The notes under the pieces were generated by a model. It was not told where the DNA came from. It saw only the letters and a program-made list of their open reading frames with translations, and ran no database searches. Shown piece after piece: positions 52,658-62,329 of a stretch of 64,000 nucleotides of DNA; the stretch's first letter is position 1; every line of letters begins with the position of its first letter. Source of the DNA: Aequorivita antarctica. GTDB taxonomy: Bacteria; Bacteroidota; Bacteroidia; Flavobacteriales; Flavobacteriaceae. The position numbers and the translations under genes were made by a program. The stretch lies in assembly GCF_007997155.1 (NCBI RefSeq), contig NZ_VORT01000003.1, forward strand, positions 310,001-374,000, given 5' to 3'.

Positions 52658-55291
52658 TTAGAAATCGTAACGAACACTCGCGTTCCAAGTTCTTCCGTTA
52701 CCGTAGAAGTAACCATAAGAATCTTTTTGGCTCAAGTACATTTCGTTTGTAGCATTATAACAATTCCCTCTAATTGTGAAGTCATTGCCTCCAAAATCAA
52801 ATTTGTAAGTAATTCCAGCATCTAAAACACTGTATGCAGGCAAACGTTCTGCTTGGTATACAACACCTGCAATTGAAGCATCAACTACATCCTCTGCATC
52901 AACAAAACCATAAAGATCTGTATAGATGTTGTAGTCTGCATCAACGCTCAAACCTCCAAAAATGTTATATTTAAAACCAAATCCAAAAGAAGTCTGTGGC
53001 GCATTGCCTACTTTGGTGCCGTTAAGGTTAACCGTTCCCTCTTCTAACAACAAATTGGTGTCATTTTCTCTTGTTTGAAAAGGTGTTTCACCCTCGTATT
53101 TCCAATTGCCGATACTTCCAAAAGCTCTAAGCATAAATGCACTTGAGTATCTGTATTTACCTTCAAATTCAAATCCTTTGTGAACTTGGGTAATGTCTGT
53201 AAATCTTTGGTATCGGTCTTTTTGCTCAATTGGGTTTGTAGCCGCTGGGTCTCCCTCAATAAAACTTCCAGAAAGGAATCTGTTACCCCAACTAGTGTAA
53301 TACCCATTTAAGTCTAAACTAAATGCACCAGCACGAAGTCTGTAGCCTACTTCAAGACCCAAGATTTCCTCATTGTCAATCTCGTTTTCACCTTCCAGAA
53401 TATAGTTTGAGTTTCTAATATCAGTGAATATGTTGTCTAAGAAAGGTTGTCTCGAGTAGTACCCAGCATTTGCGAAAATGGTATTATTCTCAATAAAAGT
53501 ATAACCCATACCTCCTTTAACGTTGTAGCCTAATTTGTTTACTTTGTCAGATTTCCCAAGACCGTTCACACCTTCAACTTCTGTTCCTTGTGCACGACCT
53601 TCTCTTTGGTAGCTCTGTGTAGAAACTGCTCCTTGTACAAAAGCAGAGAAATTGTCTGTCTTATACTCAGCTTGTCCAAACCCACCAATGTAGTTGATGA
53701 ACTCTGAATAATCGTAGTTGAAACGTTGCCCTTCATCTGCAGAGTTGAACAATGCTGCCCATGGGTTGGCTTCAAAAGTTTCACTAATTACATAATCACT
53801 ATCTCTTTGATCCCCGTAGCCATAATTATCTGCATATCCTTGAAGACCTAAAAGATTGTTCATTTGGTACCAGTGGCTACCTTTGTATAAACGTGCATCA
53901 ACACCTAGGTTAAAAGTGAAATTATCACTTACAGCACTTTCAAGGTTTGTTAGGAAACCATACCAGTTGTGGTTGTTTACAGACATTCTTCTAACAAGAG
54001 ATCCGCTTCCATAACTTCCTATTCCGTTTTCGGCACCTGCAATATTATTATCTATAATAGTGTTGAAGTTTATATCGCCATCACTTTCGCGTATAAGATT
54101 TCTTGAACTACCTGCAGGTCCTGTTCCACCACCACGACCAAAAGAAGCGTAAGCCACAGAAGACAAGTTAGTTTTATCACTTATTGTCCAATCCCAGTTA
54201 AGGTTTATAATTGGCTTATGATAGTAATTTCTTCTTGTAGTATATCTTTCACCATCCAAAAATCCAGAGTTATTATTATAACGTTTTCCGTATTGTGTAT
54301 AATCTTCCAAAGATTTTGAAAAGTTTTGATCGTGCCATTGTGGCGCTCCTGTCAACAAAAAGTTTAAAGAGTGCTTATCGTTTGGTACATAACCTATACC
54401 AATAAAATAGTTCTGACCTTGTCCTGCAGTTCCATCAGAATACTTTCTGTGGGCTTGCCAGTGGTCAATCAAAAACGAGTATGCCCATTTTCCTTTAAGA
54501 CCAGAGTCATAGCTCATAGTTCCTTTGAAATAGCTATCGTTACCAGTCATAAAACGTGCAAAACCGCCTTCTTTTCTGCCAGCAGCGCGAGAAATGATGT
54601 TAACGGTACCCCCAACTGACGAGATTGCCAATTTTGAAGAACCTAAACCACGTTGCACTTGAACAGCATTGGCAACATCAGACATACCAGACCAGTTAGA
54701 CCAATACATTTTTCCGTCTTCCATCCCGTTGATTGGTTGTCCGTTCAAAAGGAAAGCAGTGTTTGTTTGGTCAAAACCACGCAAAAACATTTGCGAATCA
54801 CCAAAACCTCCAGCTTGGTTTGAAACATAGACACTCGGAGTGCTTTTTATAGCCTCTGGAAATTCTACGTTACCTATTGCCTTAGCCTGAATTTCAGCTG
54901 AAGTAATAGTTGAAACAGCAATTGGAGTTTGACGATCTTTTGCCAAATCTATAATTCCTTTCCCTACAATAACAACTTCTTCAAGAGCATCAGAATCCAC
55001 TGTAATTTTAACTGTGCCCAGGTTTGCAGCTCCATTTGCATTTTTAAATGGTACTTTTTCAATAGTATACCCTATGTATGAAATGGTAAGTGTACCCGTT
55101 TTTGCAGAAGTTTCTAAAGTGAAGTTTCCGTCAAAATCGGTAATAGCACCATTAGTTGTGCCAGTCTCAACCACGTTGGCTCCTACCAAAGGGTCGTTTG
55201 ATTCAGAATCGATTACTGTTCCAGTAACCGTTGTTTGTGAAAAAGCGGCAAAACCGCCTAGTAAAAAAACAAGAAGTAAAAATTTTCTCAT
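52658..55291 (-). CDS. TonB-dependent receptor with carboxypeptidase-like N-domain
   Basis: 877 residues from ATG 55291; the upstream in-frame start overlaps the promoter. Signal peptide (LLLVFLLGGFAAFSQ), CarboxypepD_reg domain (VTGTVIDSESNDPLVGANVV), plug domain (VFLRGFDQTNT-like MFLRGFDQTNTAFLLNGQPI) and a barrel ending GRTWNASVRYDF, the canonical C-terminal Phe. FGFKYNIFGGLSVDADYNIY and the plug resemble receptors related to iron-chelate or vitamin uptake, but the substrate is not determinable. No SusD gene is adjacent. Confidence 0.92.
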   Translation of the reverse strand: MRKFLLLVFLLGGFAAFSQTTVTGTVIDSESNDPLVGANVVETGTTNGAITDFDGNFTLETSAKTGTLTISYIGYTIEKVPFKNANGAANLGTVKITVDSDALEEVVIVGKGIIDLAKDRQTPIAVSTITSAEIQAKAIGNVEFPEAIKSTPSVYVSNQAGGFGDSQMFLRGFDQTNTAFLLNGQPINGMEDGKMYWSNWSGMSDVANAVQVQRGLGSSKLAISSVGGTVNIISRAAGRKEGGFARFMTGNDSYFKGTMSYDSGLKGKWAYSFLIDHWQAHRKYSDGTAGQGQNYFIGIGYVPNDKHSLNFLLTGAPQWHDQNFSKSLEDYTQYGKRYNNNSGFLDGERYTTRRNYYHKPIINLNWDWTISDKTNLSSVAYASFGRGGGTGPAGSSRNLIRESDGDINFNTIIDNNIAGAENGIGSYGSGSLVRRMSVNNHNWYGFLTNLESAVSDNFTFNLGVDARLYKGSHWYQMNNLLGLQGYADNYGYGDQRDSDYVISETFEANPWAALFNSADEGQRFNYDYSEFINYIGGFGQAEYKTDNFSAFVQGAVSTQSYQREGRAQGTEVEGVNGLGKSDKVNKLGYNVKGGMGYTFIENNTIFANAGYYSRQPFLDNIFTDIRNSNYILEGENEIDNEEILGLEVGYRLRAGAFSLDLNGYYTSWGNRFLSGSFIEGDPAATNPIEQKDRYQRFTDITQVHKGFEFEGKYRYSSAFMLRAFGSIGNWKYEGETPFQTRENDTNLLLEEGTVNLNGTKVGNAPQTSFGFGFKYNIFGGLSVDADYNIYTDLYGFVDAEDVVDASIAGVVYQAERLPAYSVLDAGITYKFDFGGNDFTIRGNCYNATNEMYLSQKDSYGYFYGNGRTWNASVRYDF

Positions 55292-55321
55292 GAATTTCAA
55301 TTTTAGGTTTAAAATTTTCGG

Positions 55322-55353
55322 CAAAAATACAATCTTAAATAGGTTGTAACCAA
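55322..55353 (-). promoter_or_regulatory. Promoter of the second TonB receptor gene
   Basis: On the minus strand, TTG at 55351-55353, a 21-bp gap, then TATTTTTG (55322-55329). It lies 31 bp before the ATG. Confidence 0.6.
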
Positions 55354-55479
55354 CTAAAGTCATTAATAAAACGTTAAGAAAAATTTGGTTGAATAAAGTT
55401 AGAATTTAAAACCTAAAAGCCTGACAAATTGAGACTTAGTTAACAACAAGATTATTAACATGTTATATTATTGAAAAAT

Positions 55480-56703
55480 TTAAAAAGAAATGCAGTCTAG
55501 TTGTTCCTTCATTGGATGCATATTTGCAAAGTATTGTTCGTGCAATTCTTTAGGAAGTGGTTGGGAAAAAGGCGTGTCTTCTTTAAAAGGATCTACTTCT
55601 TTTCCATTTTTCCAGAAGCGATAGCAGACGTGTGGACCGCTAGTGTTTCCAGTCATTCCTATCCAGCCAATTACATCACCCTGACTTACATGTTGACCCG
55701 CTTTAACGTTTCTAGCTTTCATGTGAAGGTATTGGGTTTCATAGGTGCCGTTGTGTTGTATTTTAACGTAATTTCCATTACCACCCCGACGTTCAGATTT
55801 TGTTACAACTCCATCAGCTGTAGCCAATATAGGTGTTCCCACAGGCGCTGCAAAGTCTGTCCCTCGGTGTGGGCGAAGTTTGAAACCGTAGTATTTTATG
55901 CGTCTGTTTAGGTTATATCGAGAAGAAATTCGACTGAATTGTACAGGAGCTTTTAAGAAGGCGCGCTTTAAATTGTTGGCCTGCTCGTCGTAATAGCCAG
56001 AAATTTTCACCAAAGAATCTGAAGAAAATTTAAATGCGTAAAGTGGTTTGCCGCGATGTTCAAAATATGCCGCTTTTATTTCCTTAAGTCCCCCAGGAAT
56101 GGTATCGTCAATAAATTTTTCGGTATAAATTACTTTAAATCGATCGCCAGGTTGTAGCTTAAAAAAGTTGATAGTCCACGCATAAATATTTGCTAATTGA
56201 TCAGTCATGTAAGGACTCAAATTCTGCTCCTCCATAGTAGCAGATAGCGAACTGGTAATAACCCCCGATGCCTCTCTGTCTTCATACCGAACTGGCTTTT
56301 GACTATTAAAAATAGAAAGAGTATCTCTAAAATCTACAACGGCGTAGTCTACAATATTGGTTTCATAAATGAAAACTTGGGTCTTGTTCAGCGAATCTTT
56401 GGAATTAAGCAGTACATAAGGTTTTCCCACCACTATTTTCCGAACATCAAAGCTGTCACGGAATTTAGTAGCTACCTCCATGATTTTTTCCTGAGAAACG
56501 CCATTAGCGAAAAGAATGTCGCCAAAAGTATCGCCTTTTCGAATGGTGTCCCGAATAACATTGAAATCATTTAAAACATAGCCATACTGCTCAATTATAA
56601 GTTCTTCAACCACGTTAGTGGTATCGGCCAAATTTTCTTTTTTATTTTCACAAGCGGTTGTAAGCAGGATAAGCGATAATGCGACTAAAATTAAATTCTT
56701 CAA
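55480..56703 (-). CDS. M23-family peptidoglycan endopeptidase lipoprotein
   Basis: 407 residues. Lipobox in LSLILLTTACENKK. LysM-like/OapA-like N-terminal part (about 50-110, DTIRKGDTFGDILFANGVSQ), a middle domain, and M23 with zinc ligands: FKLRPHRGTDFAAPVGTPIL (His and Asp) and TQYLHMKARN (His), plus HVCYRFWKNGKEVDP. All metal ligands are present, so it is likely an active cross-link hydrolase. A DUF3108 protein gene lies downstream-adjacent on the same strand, with 26 bp between them. Confidence 0.9.
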   Translation of the reverse strand: MKNLILVALSLILLTTACENKKENLADTTNVVEELIIEQYGYVLNDFNVIRDTIRKGDTFGDILFANGVSQEKIMEVATKFRDSFDVRKIVVGKPYVLLNSKDSLNKTQVFIYETNIVDYAVVDFRDTLSIFNSQKPVRYEDREASGVITSSLSATMEEQNLSPYMTDQLANIYAWTINFFKLQPGDRFKVIYTEKFIDDTIPGGLKEIKAAYFEHRGKPLYAFKFSSDSLVKISGYYDEQANNLKRAFLKAPVQFSRISSRYNLNRRIKYYGFKLRPHRGTDFAAPVGTPILATADGVVTKSERRGGNGNYVKIQHNGTYETQYLHMKARNVKAGQHVSQGDVIGWIGMTGNTSGPHVCYRFWKNGKEVDPFKEDTPFSQPLPKELHEQYFANMHPMKEQLDCISF

Positions 56704-56729
56704 TGTTGGGGAGTTTTCAGTATTATATT

Positions 56730-57506
56730 TTATTGATTTGCCAATATTTTAAAGGAATGTTGCAATCCCTTAAATTCGGTCAAAGTCGCTTTTAAAGAAC
56801 CTACGGCCAAATCGGCCTTTATCAATAACGGTAATTTGTTTTTATCGTCACTTATCCAGACTGTTAGACTTTCCTTTTCCTTAAAAACACGACCTGATTG
56901 AACGTAAGGTCTAAAAATCAAGGTGCGAACGCGGCCAAAATTAGTATCTAAAACTTCTTTACCAAGGAATTTTAACCTGAATTTGTAATTTTCTTTATCA
57001 AAGAACATATTCATCTCCACTACATCGCCTTCTTTTATGTTTTCGGTATCCAATTTGTTTCGAAGGTAATAAAATGCAGAAATCATATCCTGCGTTTCTT
57101 TAGGAAACGAAAACACCGTTGTTTCATTGTGCTTTTTGTCGTTTACTGTGGCTTTATTGTTGGAATGGTTAAAATCAATTTGGATATCCTTGGTATAACC
57201 ACCTTCATCAATTTTCCGGATAAAGCGATAGGGAATATCCTTTTCCTTGTCTATATAAGATTGATAATCGTCATTAACGTTAAAAAACCATTTTGAAACA
57301 CCCACGGTTTCACCAAACCCGCGAACATGAAAAACATCTTTTCCGTTTATAGTGGCATCCTTTACTTGAAGCGTTGCATAGCCCGCAGTAACAAAACCGT
57401 AATGGACCCTGAATTTGAAAAATTCACCATCACCGTAAGCCCTTTCCTGTGCAGAAAGGAAAAATATATTGCCAAAAAAGAATAAAAGCGTGAGCAGCTT
57501 TTTCAT
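56730..57506 (-). CDS. DUF3108 periplasmic protein
   Basis: 258 residues, signal peptide (LLFFFGNIFFLSAQ). GDGEFFKFRVHYGFVTAGYA, VRGFGETVGVSKWFFNVNDD and VWISDDKNKLPLLIKADLAV are DUF3108 features. Function unknown; proteins of this family are beta-rich. It is transcribed before the M23 peptidase gene, with 26 bp between. Confidence 0.8.
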   Translation of the reverse strand: MKKLLTLLFFFGNIFFLSAQERAYGDGEFFKFRVHYGFVTAGYATLQVKDATINGKDVFHVRGFGETVGVSKWFFNVNDDYQSYIDKEKDIPYRFIRKIDEGGYTKDIQIDFNHSNNKATVNDKKHNETTVFSFPKETQDMISAFYYLRNKLDTENIKEGDVVEMNMFFDKENYKFRLKFLGKEVLDTNFGRVRTLIFRPYVQSGRVFKEKESLTVWISDDKNKLPLLIKADLAVGSLKATLTEFKGLQHSFKILANQ

Positions 57507-57555
57507 AGATTGAGACTTAGGGAATTTGTGGTTTTAAAAGTACAACTACCATTCC

Positions 57556-57592
57556 AAAAAAATAAACCCCACCTTCTTAAGACGATGGGGTC
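57556..57592 (-). terminator. Terminator of the hmgA-hppD operon
   Basis: On the minus strand, GACCCCATCGTC ... GGTGGGGTTTATTTTTTT. The GACCCCA / TGGGGT stem is followed by a T-run. Confidence 0.65.
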
Positions 57593-57609
57593 TACATAAT
57601 GTTACATGA

Positions 57610-58770
57610 TTATAAGGTTCCTCTTTGCTCCTGCTCGCGCTCTATGGATTCAAAAAGTGCTTTAAAGTTTCCAGCTCCAAAACCTTTTGCACCCATACGT
57701 TGGATGATTTCAAAAAAAAGTGTTGGGCGGTCTTCCAAAGGTTTCGTAAATATTTGAAGCAAGTAGCCATCTTCATCAGCATCAATCATTATTGAAAGTT
57801 TTTTTAGCTCGTTGATGTCTTCCTTCATCATTTTCATGTGATCGCCCAATCGGCGTGGTATGTCTTCATAATACGCTTGTGGTGGTGGTGGTAAAAACTC
57901 TATTCCGCGTTCTTTCAACTGACTTACTGTTTTTATAATATCGTCCGTAGCAACTGCTAAATGTTGCACTCCAGAGTCTTCATAAAAATCCAAATATTCT
58001 TCAATCTGCGATTTTTTTATTCCTTTGGCGGGTTCATTAATTGGAAATTTGATTCGACCATTGCCGTTGCTCATCACCTTGCTCATTAACGCTGAATATT
58101 CAGTGTGAATTTGCTTGTCATCAAATGAAAGGAAATTTACGAAGCCCATTACGTCTTCATACCATTTTACCCATTTGTTCATTTGACCCCAGCCTACGTT
58201 TCCAACCATATGATCTATATATTTAAGACCCGTGGGAGTTGGGTTGTAATCACTTTTCCATTCACGGAAACCTGGTAGAAATGTTCCTTTGTAGTTTTTG
58301 CGTTCTACAAACATATGAACGGTTTCACCGTAAGTATAGACTCCGCTTCGCACTACTTCGCCATGCTCGTCTTTTTCCACGGTGGGCTCCATATAAGGTT
58401 TTGCACCGCGTTTGGTAGTTTCCTCAAAAGCACTTGTGGCATCATCAACCCAAAGGGCGATTACTTTTACGCCATCGCCGTGTTTTACAATATGGTCGTT
58501 TATTGGCGATTTGCTGTTTAAAGGCGTAGTAAGCACAAGTCTAATTTTATCCTGCTTTAAAACATAACTTACAGAATCCCGTGAACCGGTTTCTAAACCT
58601 TTATATGCGTGGGACTGAAACCCAAAAGCTGTTTTATAAAAATGGGCGGATTGTTTTGCGTTGCCAACATAGAATTCTACATAATCTGTTCCCAGTAATG
58701 GCAGAAAGTCTTCTGCACCCTCAAATATTTTTTCCAGTCCATAATCGACTGATTTTACTTCTTTGCTCAT
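57610..58770 (-). CDS. hppD: 4-hydroxyphenylpyruvate dioxygenase
   Basis: 386 residues. Two VOC-type halves; iron ligands are His in KYIDHMVGNVGWG, His in SGVQHLAVATDDII and Glu in PTLFFEIIQRMGAKGFGAGN. C-terminal GFGAGNFKALFESIEREQ is the family's end motif. It converts 4-hydroxyphenylpyruvate to homogentisate. It lies 20 bp after hmgA, same strand, forming a tyrosine-degradation operon. Confidence 0.96.
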   Translation of the reverse strand: MSKEVKSVDYGLEKIFEGAEDFLPLLGTDYVEFYVGNAKQSAHFYKTAFGFQSHAYKGLETGSRDSVSYVLKQDKIRLVLTTPLNSKSPINDHIVKHGDGVKVIALWVDDATSAFEETTKRGAKPYMEPTVEKDEHGEVVRSGVYTYGETVHMFVERKNYKGTFLPGFREWKSDYNPTPTGLKYIDHMVGNVGWGQMNKWVKWYEDVMGFVNFLSFDDKQIHTEYSALMSKVMSNGNGRIKFPINEPAKGIKKSQIEEYLDFYEDSGVQHLAVATDDIIKTVSQLKERGIEFLPPPPQAYYEDIPRRLGDHMKMMKEDINELKKLSIMIDADEDGYLLQIFTKPLEDRPTLFFEIIQRMGAKGFGAGNFKALFESIEREQEQRGTL

Positions 58771-58790
58771 AATATTAAGTATTCAAATTT

Positions 58791-59951
58791 TTAATGTTCT
58801 AACCAACTTTGATAATATGTCCCGTCAGAAAGTTTCAATCCATCCTCTGTAACTTGCAAGGGTTTAAATGTATCTACCATAACGGCCAGTTCTTCCGTTT
58901 CTGTTTTGCCAATACTTCGCTCTGCTGCCCCAGGGTGTGGTCCGTGAGGAATTCCAGCTGGATGAAGTGTAATTTGGCCTGCTTCAATATCGTTTCGACT
59001 CATAAAATCACCATCCACATAATACAACACCTCATCACTGTCAATATTGCTATGATTGTAAGGCGCTGGAATACTGTCGGGGTGATAATCATAAAGTCTC
59101 GGCACAAAACTACACACTACAAATGCATCTGTTTCAAAAGTTTGATGCACTGGTGGCGGTTGGTGAATTCGGCCTGTAATAGGTTCAAAATCGTGGATGG
59201 AAAAAGCGTATGGAAAATTATAACCGTCATACCCCACTACATCAAAAGGATGCGTGGCGTAAACCATTTCAAAAATATCATCATGCTTTTTCACTTTTAC
59301 CAAAAACTCCCCTTTTTCATCATGGGTTTCAAGTTCTTGGGGTTTGCGAATATCGCGTTCACAATAAGGTGAGTGTTCCAACAACTGCCCAAACCAATTT
59401 CTATATCTTTTTGGTGTATAAATTGGTCTTCGCGATTCAACAATAAAAAGTCGATTGTCTTCCGTATCAAAATCTATTTGATAAATAATTCCGCGGGGAA
59501 CCAACAAATAATCGCCGTATTTAAAATCGATATTTCCTAAAAAAGTTCGCAATTTTCCGCTGCCTTTGTGAATGAATATCAGTTCATCGGCATCGGTATT
59601 TTTATAAAAATAATCTTTTAGAGATTCTTGGGGAGCAGCAAGAATGATACTGCAATCGCTATTTGTAAGTACTGTTTTTCGGCTGTTGAGATAATCTTTT
59701 TCAGGTTTTACATCAAATCCCTTCAACCGCAAAGATTCCATATTATTTGCACGCGCAATCTTTGGCGCAACGCTGTACTGTTTTTTTATTTCTTTTACCT
59801 GAGTAGGTCTGTATTCGTGATATATATTACTATACATTCCATCAAAACCTATTGTGCCAAAAAGTTGTTCTGAATAAAGGCTTCCGTCCGGTTTTCGGAA
59901 TTGGGTATGGCGTTTGGGCGGTATTTTGCCCAATTTATGATAGAAAGGCAT
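58791..59951 (-). CDS. hmgA: Homogentisate 1,2-dioxygenase
   Basis: 386 residues, shorter than the ~430 of proteobacterial enzymes; this is the short form. Cupin-type motifs: ADELIFIHKGSGKLRTFLGN, IPHGPHPGAAERSIGKTETE and GYDGYNFPYAFSIHDFEPIT, with the iron-binding His/Glu cluster in ITLHPAGIPHGPHPG. It opens the homogentisate ring in tyrosine degradation. First gene of the hmgA-hppD operon. Confidence 0.95.
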   Translation of the reverse strand: MPFYHKLGKIPPKRHTQFRKPDGSLYSEQLFGTIGFDGMYSNIYHEYRPTQVKEIKKQYSVAPKIARANNMESLRLKGFDVKPEKDYLNSRKTVLTNSDCSIILAAPQESLKDYFYKNTDADELIFIHKGSGKLRTFLGNIDFKYGDYLLVPRGIIYQIDFDTEDNRLFIVESRRPIYTPKRYRNWFGQLLEHSPYCERDIRKPQELETHDEKGEFLVKVKKHDDIFEMVYATHPFDVVGYDGYNFPYAFSIHDFEPITGRIHQPPPVHQTFETDAFVVCSFVPRLYDYHPDSIPAPYNHSNIDSDEVLYYVDGDFMSRNDIEAGQITLHPAGIPHGPHPGAAERSIGKTETEELAVMVDTFKPLQVTEDGLKLSDGTYYQSWLEH

Positions 59952-60012
59952 AATTTGAAAATTTTGTATACAAATATCGGAAAAATATTGAAGCTAAACG
60001 TTTAAGTTTATG

Positions 60013-62247
60013 CTAAAACCGATACCCCAACGCCACATACCATTCGCTTTGGTCTCTTTCGGGAGAATAGGAATATTTAATCTCCATCGGACCCAAAACG
60101 GTTTCTAAACCATAGCCTGCAGAAAAACCCGAATAATCCACACCGTCAATCCATTGTCCGTTTTCGAAAAGATCGTTGCCCACGTTTGCTATGTTTGCAG
60201 AAATATTAATATGGTTTTTTCTGAATACTTCATAATCAAAGGTCAAGGTAGTTTTGAGATAGGTATTTCCACGAACCGAAATAGCTTCATAACCCATAAA
60301 TGGAATAATGTTATTCATCTCCTTAAAACCATATCCTCCAAGTGCAAAGTCGAGTGTAGTGGTTTCAGGACCACCCCATTTAAACCCTCCTTCAGCAGTC
60401 ATGTGGGCAGAAAAATTTCTAAAAACCGTATGCGCATAACCCATTTTTGCCTTTGCCAGTGAAAATGGCTCAAAATCTTTATTACGCCCGTGAGCCAAAA
60501 GATACCAGTGGAAATCGCCAGAAAAATAAATGCCGCTTTTTGGGAAAAAACTATTGTCATACGTATCGTATTTCAAAAAGCCAAAAGCACTGTAATAATT
60601 GGTGCTTTCAAAAATGGTTCGCGGAAGGTTGTTTTCATCCGTGCCGATAGTTTCTGAAAGATAGCGAAGGTATTTATGTTCTCCTCCCAAACCAATAATA
60701 AAACTCCGCCGAAAGAGTGTTTCAAAATAAAGTTGATTGGTGAAATCGCTATACTTTATTGATAGTTTGTTAACAGGAAGCGAAAGCTCCGCATTCAAGT
60801 CTGCCCCCACAAAATCCAATGGTATATCGGTTTCAAAAAAGTGATATTTTGAATTGAAGCCCACGCTCCAATAAAAACCTTTGTCTATATAATATTCAAA
60901 ATTATAGCGAAGGTTGTCCCCAGCAATCAAATCTAAAGATGCAATATCATTATTAGTAAAAAGCCTCTTTTTTGTAATATTTACTAAAGCTGCTGTTCGG
61001 AAAAGATCATCGTAATGTGCCGCAAAACGAAGCATCATAGAGGAGTTGCTTTCCCTCAGTTGCAAGTGTAATGTGTTCTCGTTATTTTTATCTTCAATAA
61101 GTGTGTAATTGATATCCTGAAAATTTCCAGTGGCTGAAAGATTGTTTATGCCTTCACTAAACTCTTTATAAGTAATCTTATCTGGAGTTCGCAGTTTGAG
61201 TTTTCCCAAAACATAACTTCGGGTATATTTTTCATTCCCTTCAATCTCTACTTCTTTTATAAAAATTGTATCCCGCGCTTCAAATTTGACTTTTGCTTTT
61301 TCAACTTGTTTTTGTTGTGAAGCAAGTTTAGAAAGCTCTTCCCTAAAAGAATCTGCTGCAACCACCCCAGATTCTACAATATTCTTTCCTTCATCAAAAG
61401 AGACCACAGAAAAATCCTCAATTTTTGGATGAATATAGATGTCAGTCTTTTTTCGTTTTTCTACCATGTCTTTAATGGTTCGGTAATTATTTATTTGTAC
61501 CAAAACATCAAAAGCGGATTTCAAATTTTTGCGGCTTTTAAGGCTATCTTGCACATCAACCCCAATGATAATATCCATTCCTTTAGCGCGTACTTCATTT
61601 ACAGGATAATTGTTCACAACGCCTCCATCAATCAAAACCTTATCATCAATTATAACGGGACTAAAAAGTGACGGCAGCGCACCGCTGGCAGTAACCGCGC
61701 GGGGAAGATTTCCGTAGTCTAATATTACTTCTTTTCCATTTTCCACATTGGTAGCCACACAGAAAAAAGGAATCGGAAGCTTACTAAAATCTGAAATTGT
61801 ACTAACGTGACTAGTCAATTTTGAAAGCAAGTTGTAAACATTCTGCCCTTTTGAAAGCCCAGATGGAAATCCAACTTTAAATTTATCAAAAGGCAAAACC
61901 AGCGCATATTTTTCAGCCTCCTGTTTTTCGTAAAAAGTTTTTGCACTGCGTGGAATATTGTCCTGAATTAGTGTGCTAAAATCCGTTTGTTTAAAAATAC
62001 TGTCAAGTTGATTTGCGGAATATCCAGAAGCATACAACGCCCCAATAATTGCACCCATACTTGTACCTCCAATATAATCTATACGAACACCCGATTCCTC
62101 TATCACTTTTAAAGCACCAATATGTGCTAGGCCTTTGGCTCCACCTCCACTCAATACAAGCCCTACTTTTATATCCTGATCGTTTTTATCCTGTGAAAAA
62201 GAAAGGCTTGAAATTGTTAGGAAGACTATGAGGAGTATTTGTTTCAT
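60013..62247 (-). CDS. Patatin-like phospholipase fused to an Omp85/BamA-type barrel
   Basis: 744 residues. Signal peptide (LLIVFLTISSLSFSQ). Patatin domain (about 28-230): GLVLSGGGAKGLAHIGAL (oxyanion loop), GGTSMGAIIGALYAS (catalytic Ser) and LIDGGVVNNYPVNEV (catalytic Asp). Next a POTRA-like part (about 325-385) and a C-terminal 16-strand barrel-type region (YSPERDQSEWYVALGYRF at the end). This is the layout of PlpD-type two-partner proteins with a phospholipase passenger. All catalytic residues are present. Confidence 0.93.
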   Translation of the reverse strand: MKQILLIVFLTISSLSFSQDKNDQDIKVGLVLSGGGAKGLAHIGALKVIEESGVRIDYIGGTSMGAIIGALYASGYSANQLDSIFKQTDFSTLIQDNIPRSAKTFYEKQEAEKYALVLPFDKFKVGFPSGLSKGQNVYNLLSKLTSHVSTISDFSKLPIPFFCVATNVENGKEVILDYGNLPRAVTASGALPSLFSPVIIDDKVLIDGGVVNNYPVNEVRAKGMDIIIGVDVQDSLKSRKNLKSAFDVLVQINNYRTIKDMVEKRKKTDIYIHPKIEDFSVVSFDEGKNIVESGVVAADSFREELSKLASQQKQVEKAKVKFEARDTIFIKEVEIEGNEKYTRSYVLGKLKLRTPDKITYKEFSEGINNLSATGNFQDINYTLIEDKNNENTLHLQLRESNSSMMLRFAAHYDDLFRTAALVNITKKRLFTNNDIASLDLIAGDNLRYNFEYYIDKGFYWSVGFNSKYHFFETDIPLDFVGADLNAELSLPVNKLSIKYSDFTNQLYFETLFRRSFIIGLGGEHKYLRYLSETIGTDENNLPRTIFESTNYYSAFGFLKYDTYDNSFFPKSGIYFSGDFHWYLLAHGRNKDFEPFSLAKAKMGYAHTVFRNFSAHMTAEGGFKWGGPETTTLDFALGGYGFKEMNNIIPFMGYEAISVRGNTYLKTTLTFDYEVFRKNHINISANIANVGNDLFENGQWIDGVDYSGFSAGYGLETVLGPMEIKYSYSPERDQSEWYVALGYRF

Positions 62248-62277
62248 TAAGGGGTTTATTGGATTGTTAGATTTTTG

Positions 62278-62310
62278 GATTATTAGATTATTAGATTATT
62301 AGATTATTAG
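62278..62310. repeat. Short tandem repeat (GATTATTA, four copies)
   Basis: Four consecutive copies of the 8-bp unit GATTATTA, in the gap between uvrC and the patatin gene. It may be a slippage-prone stretch near the patatin promoter. Confidence 0.85.
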
Positions 62311-62329
62311 AAAACTTACTAATTACTCA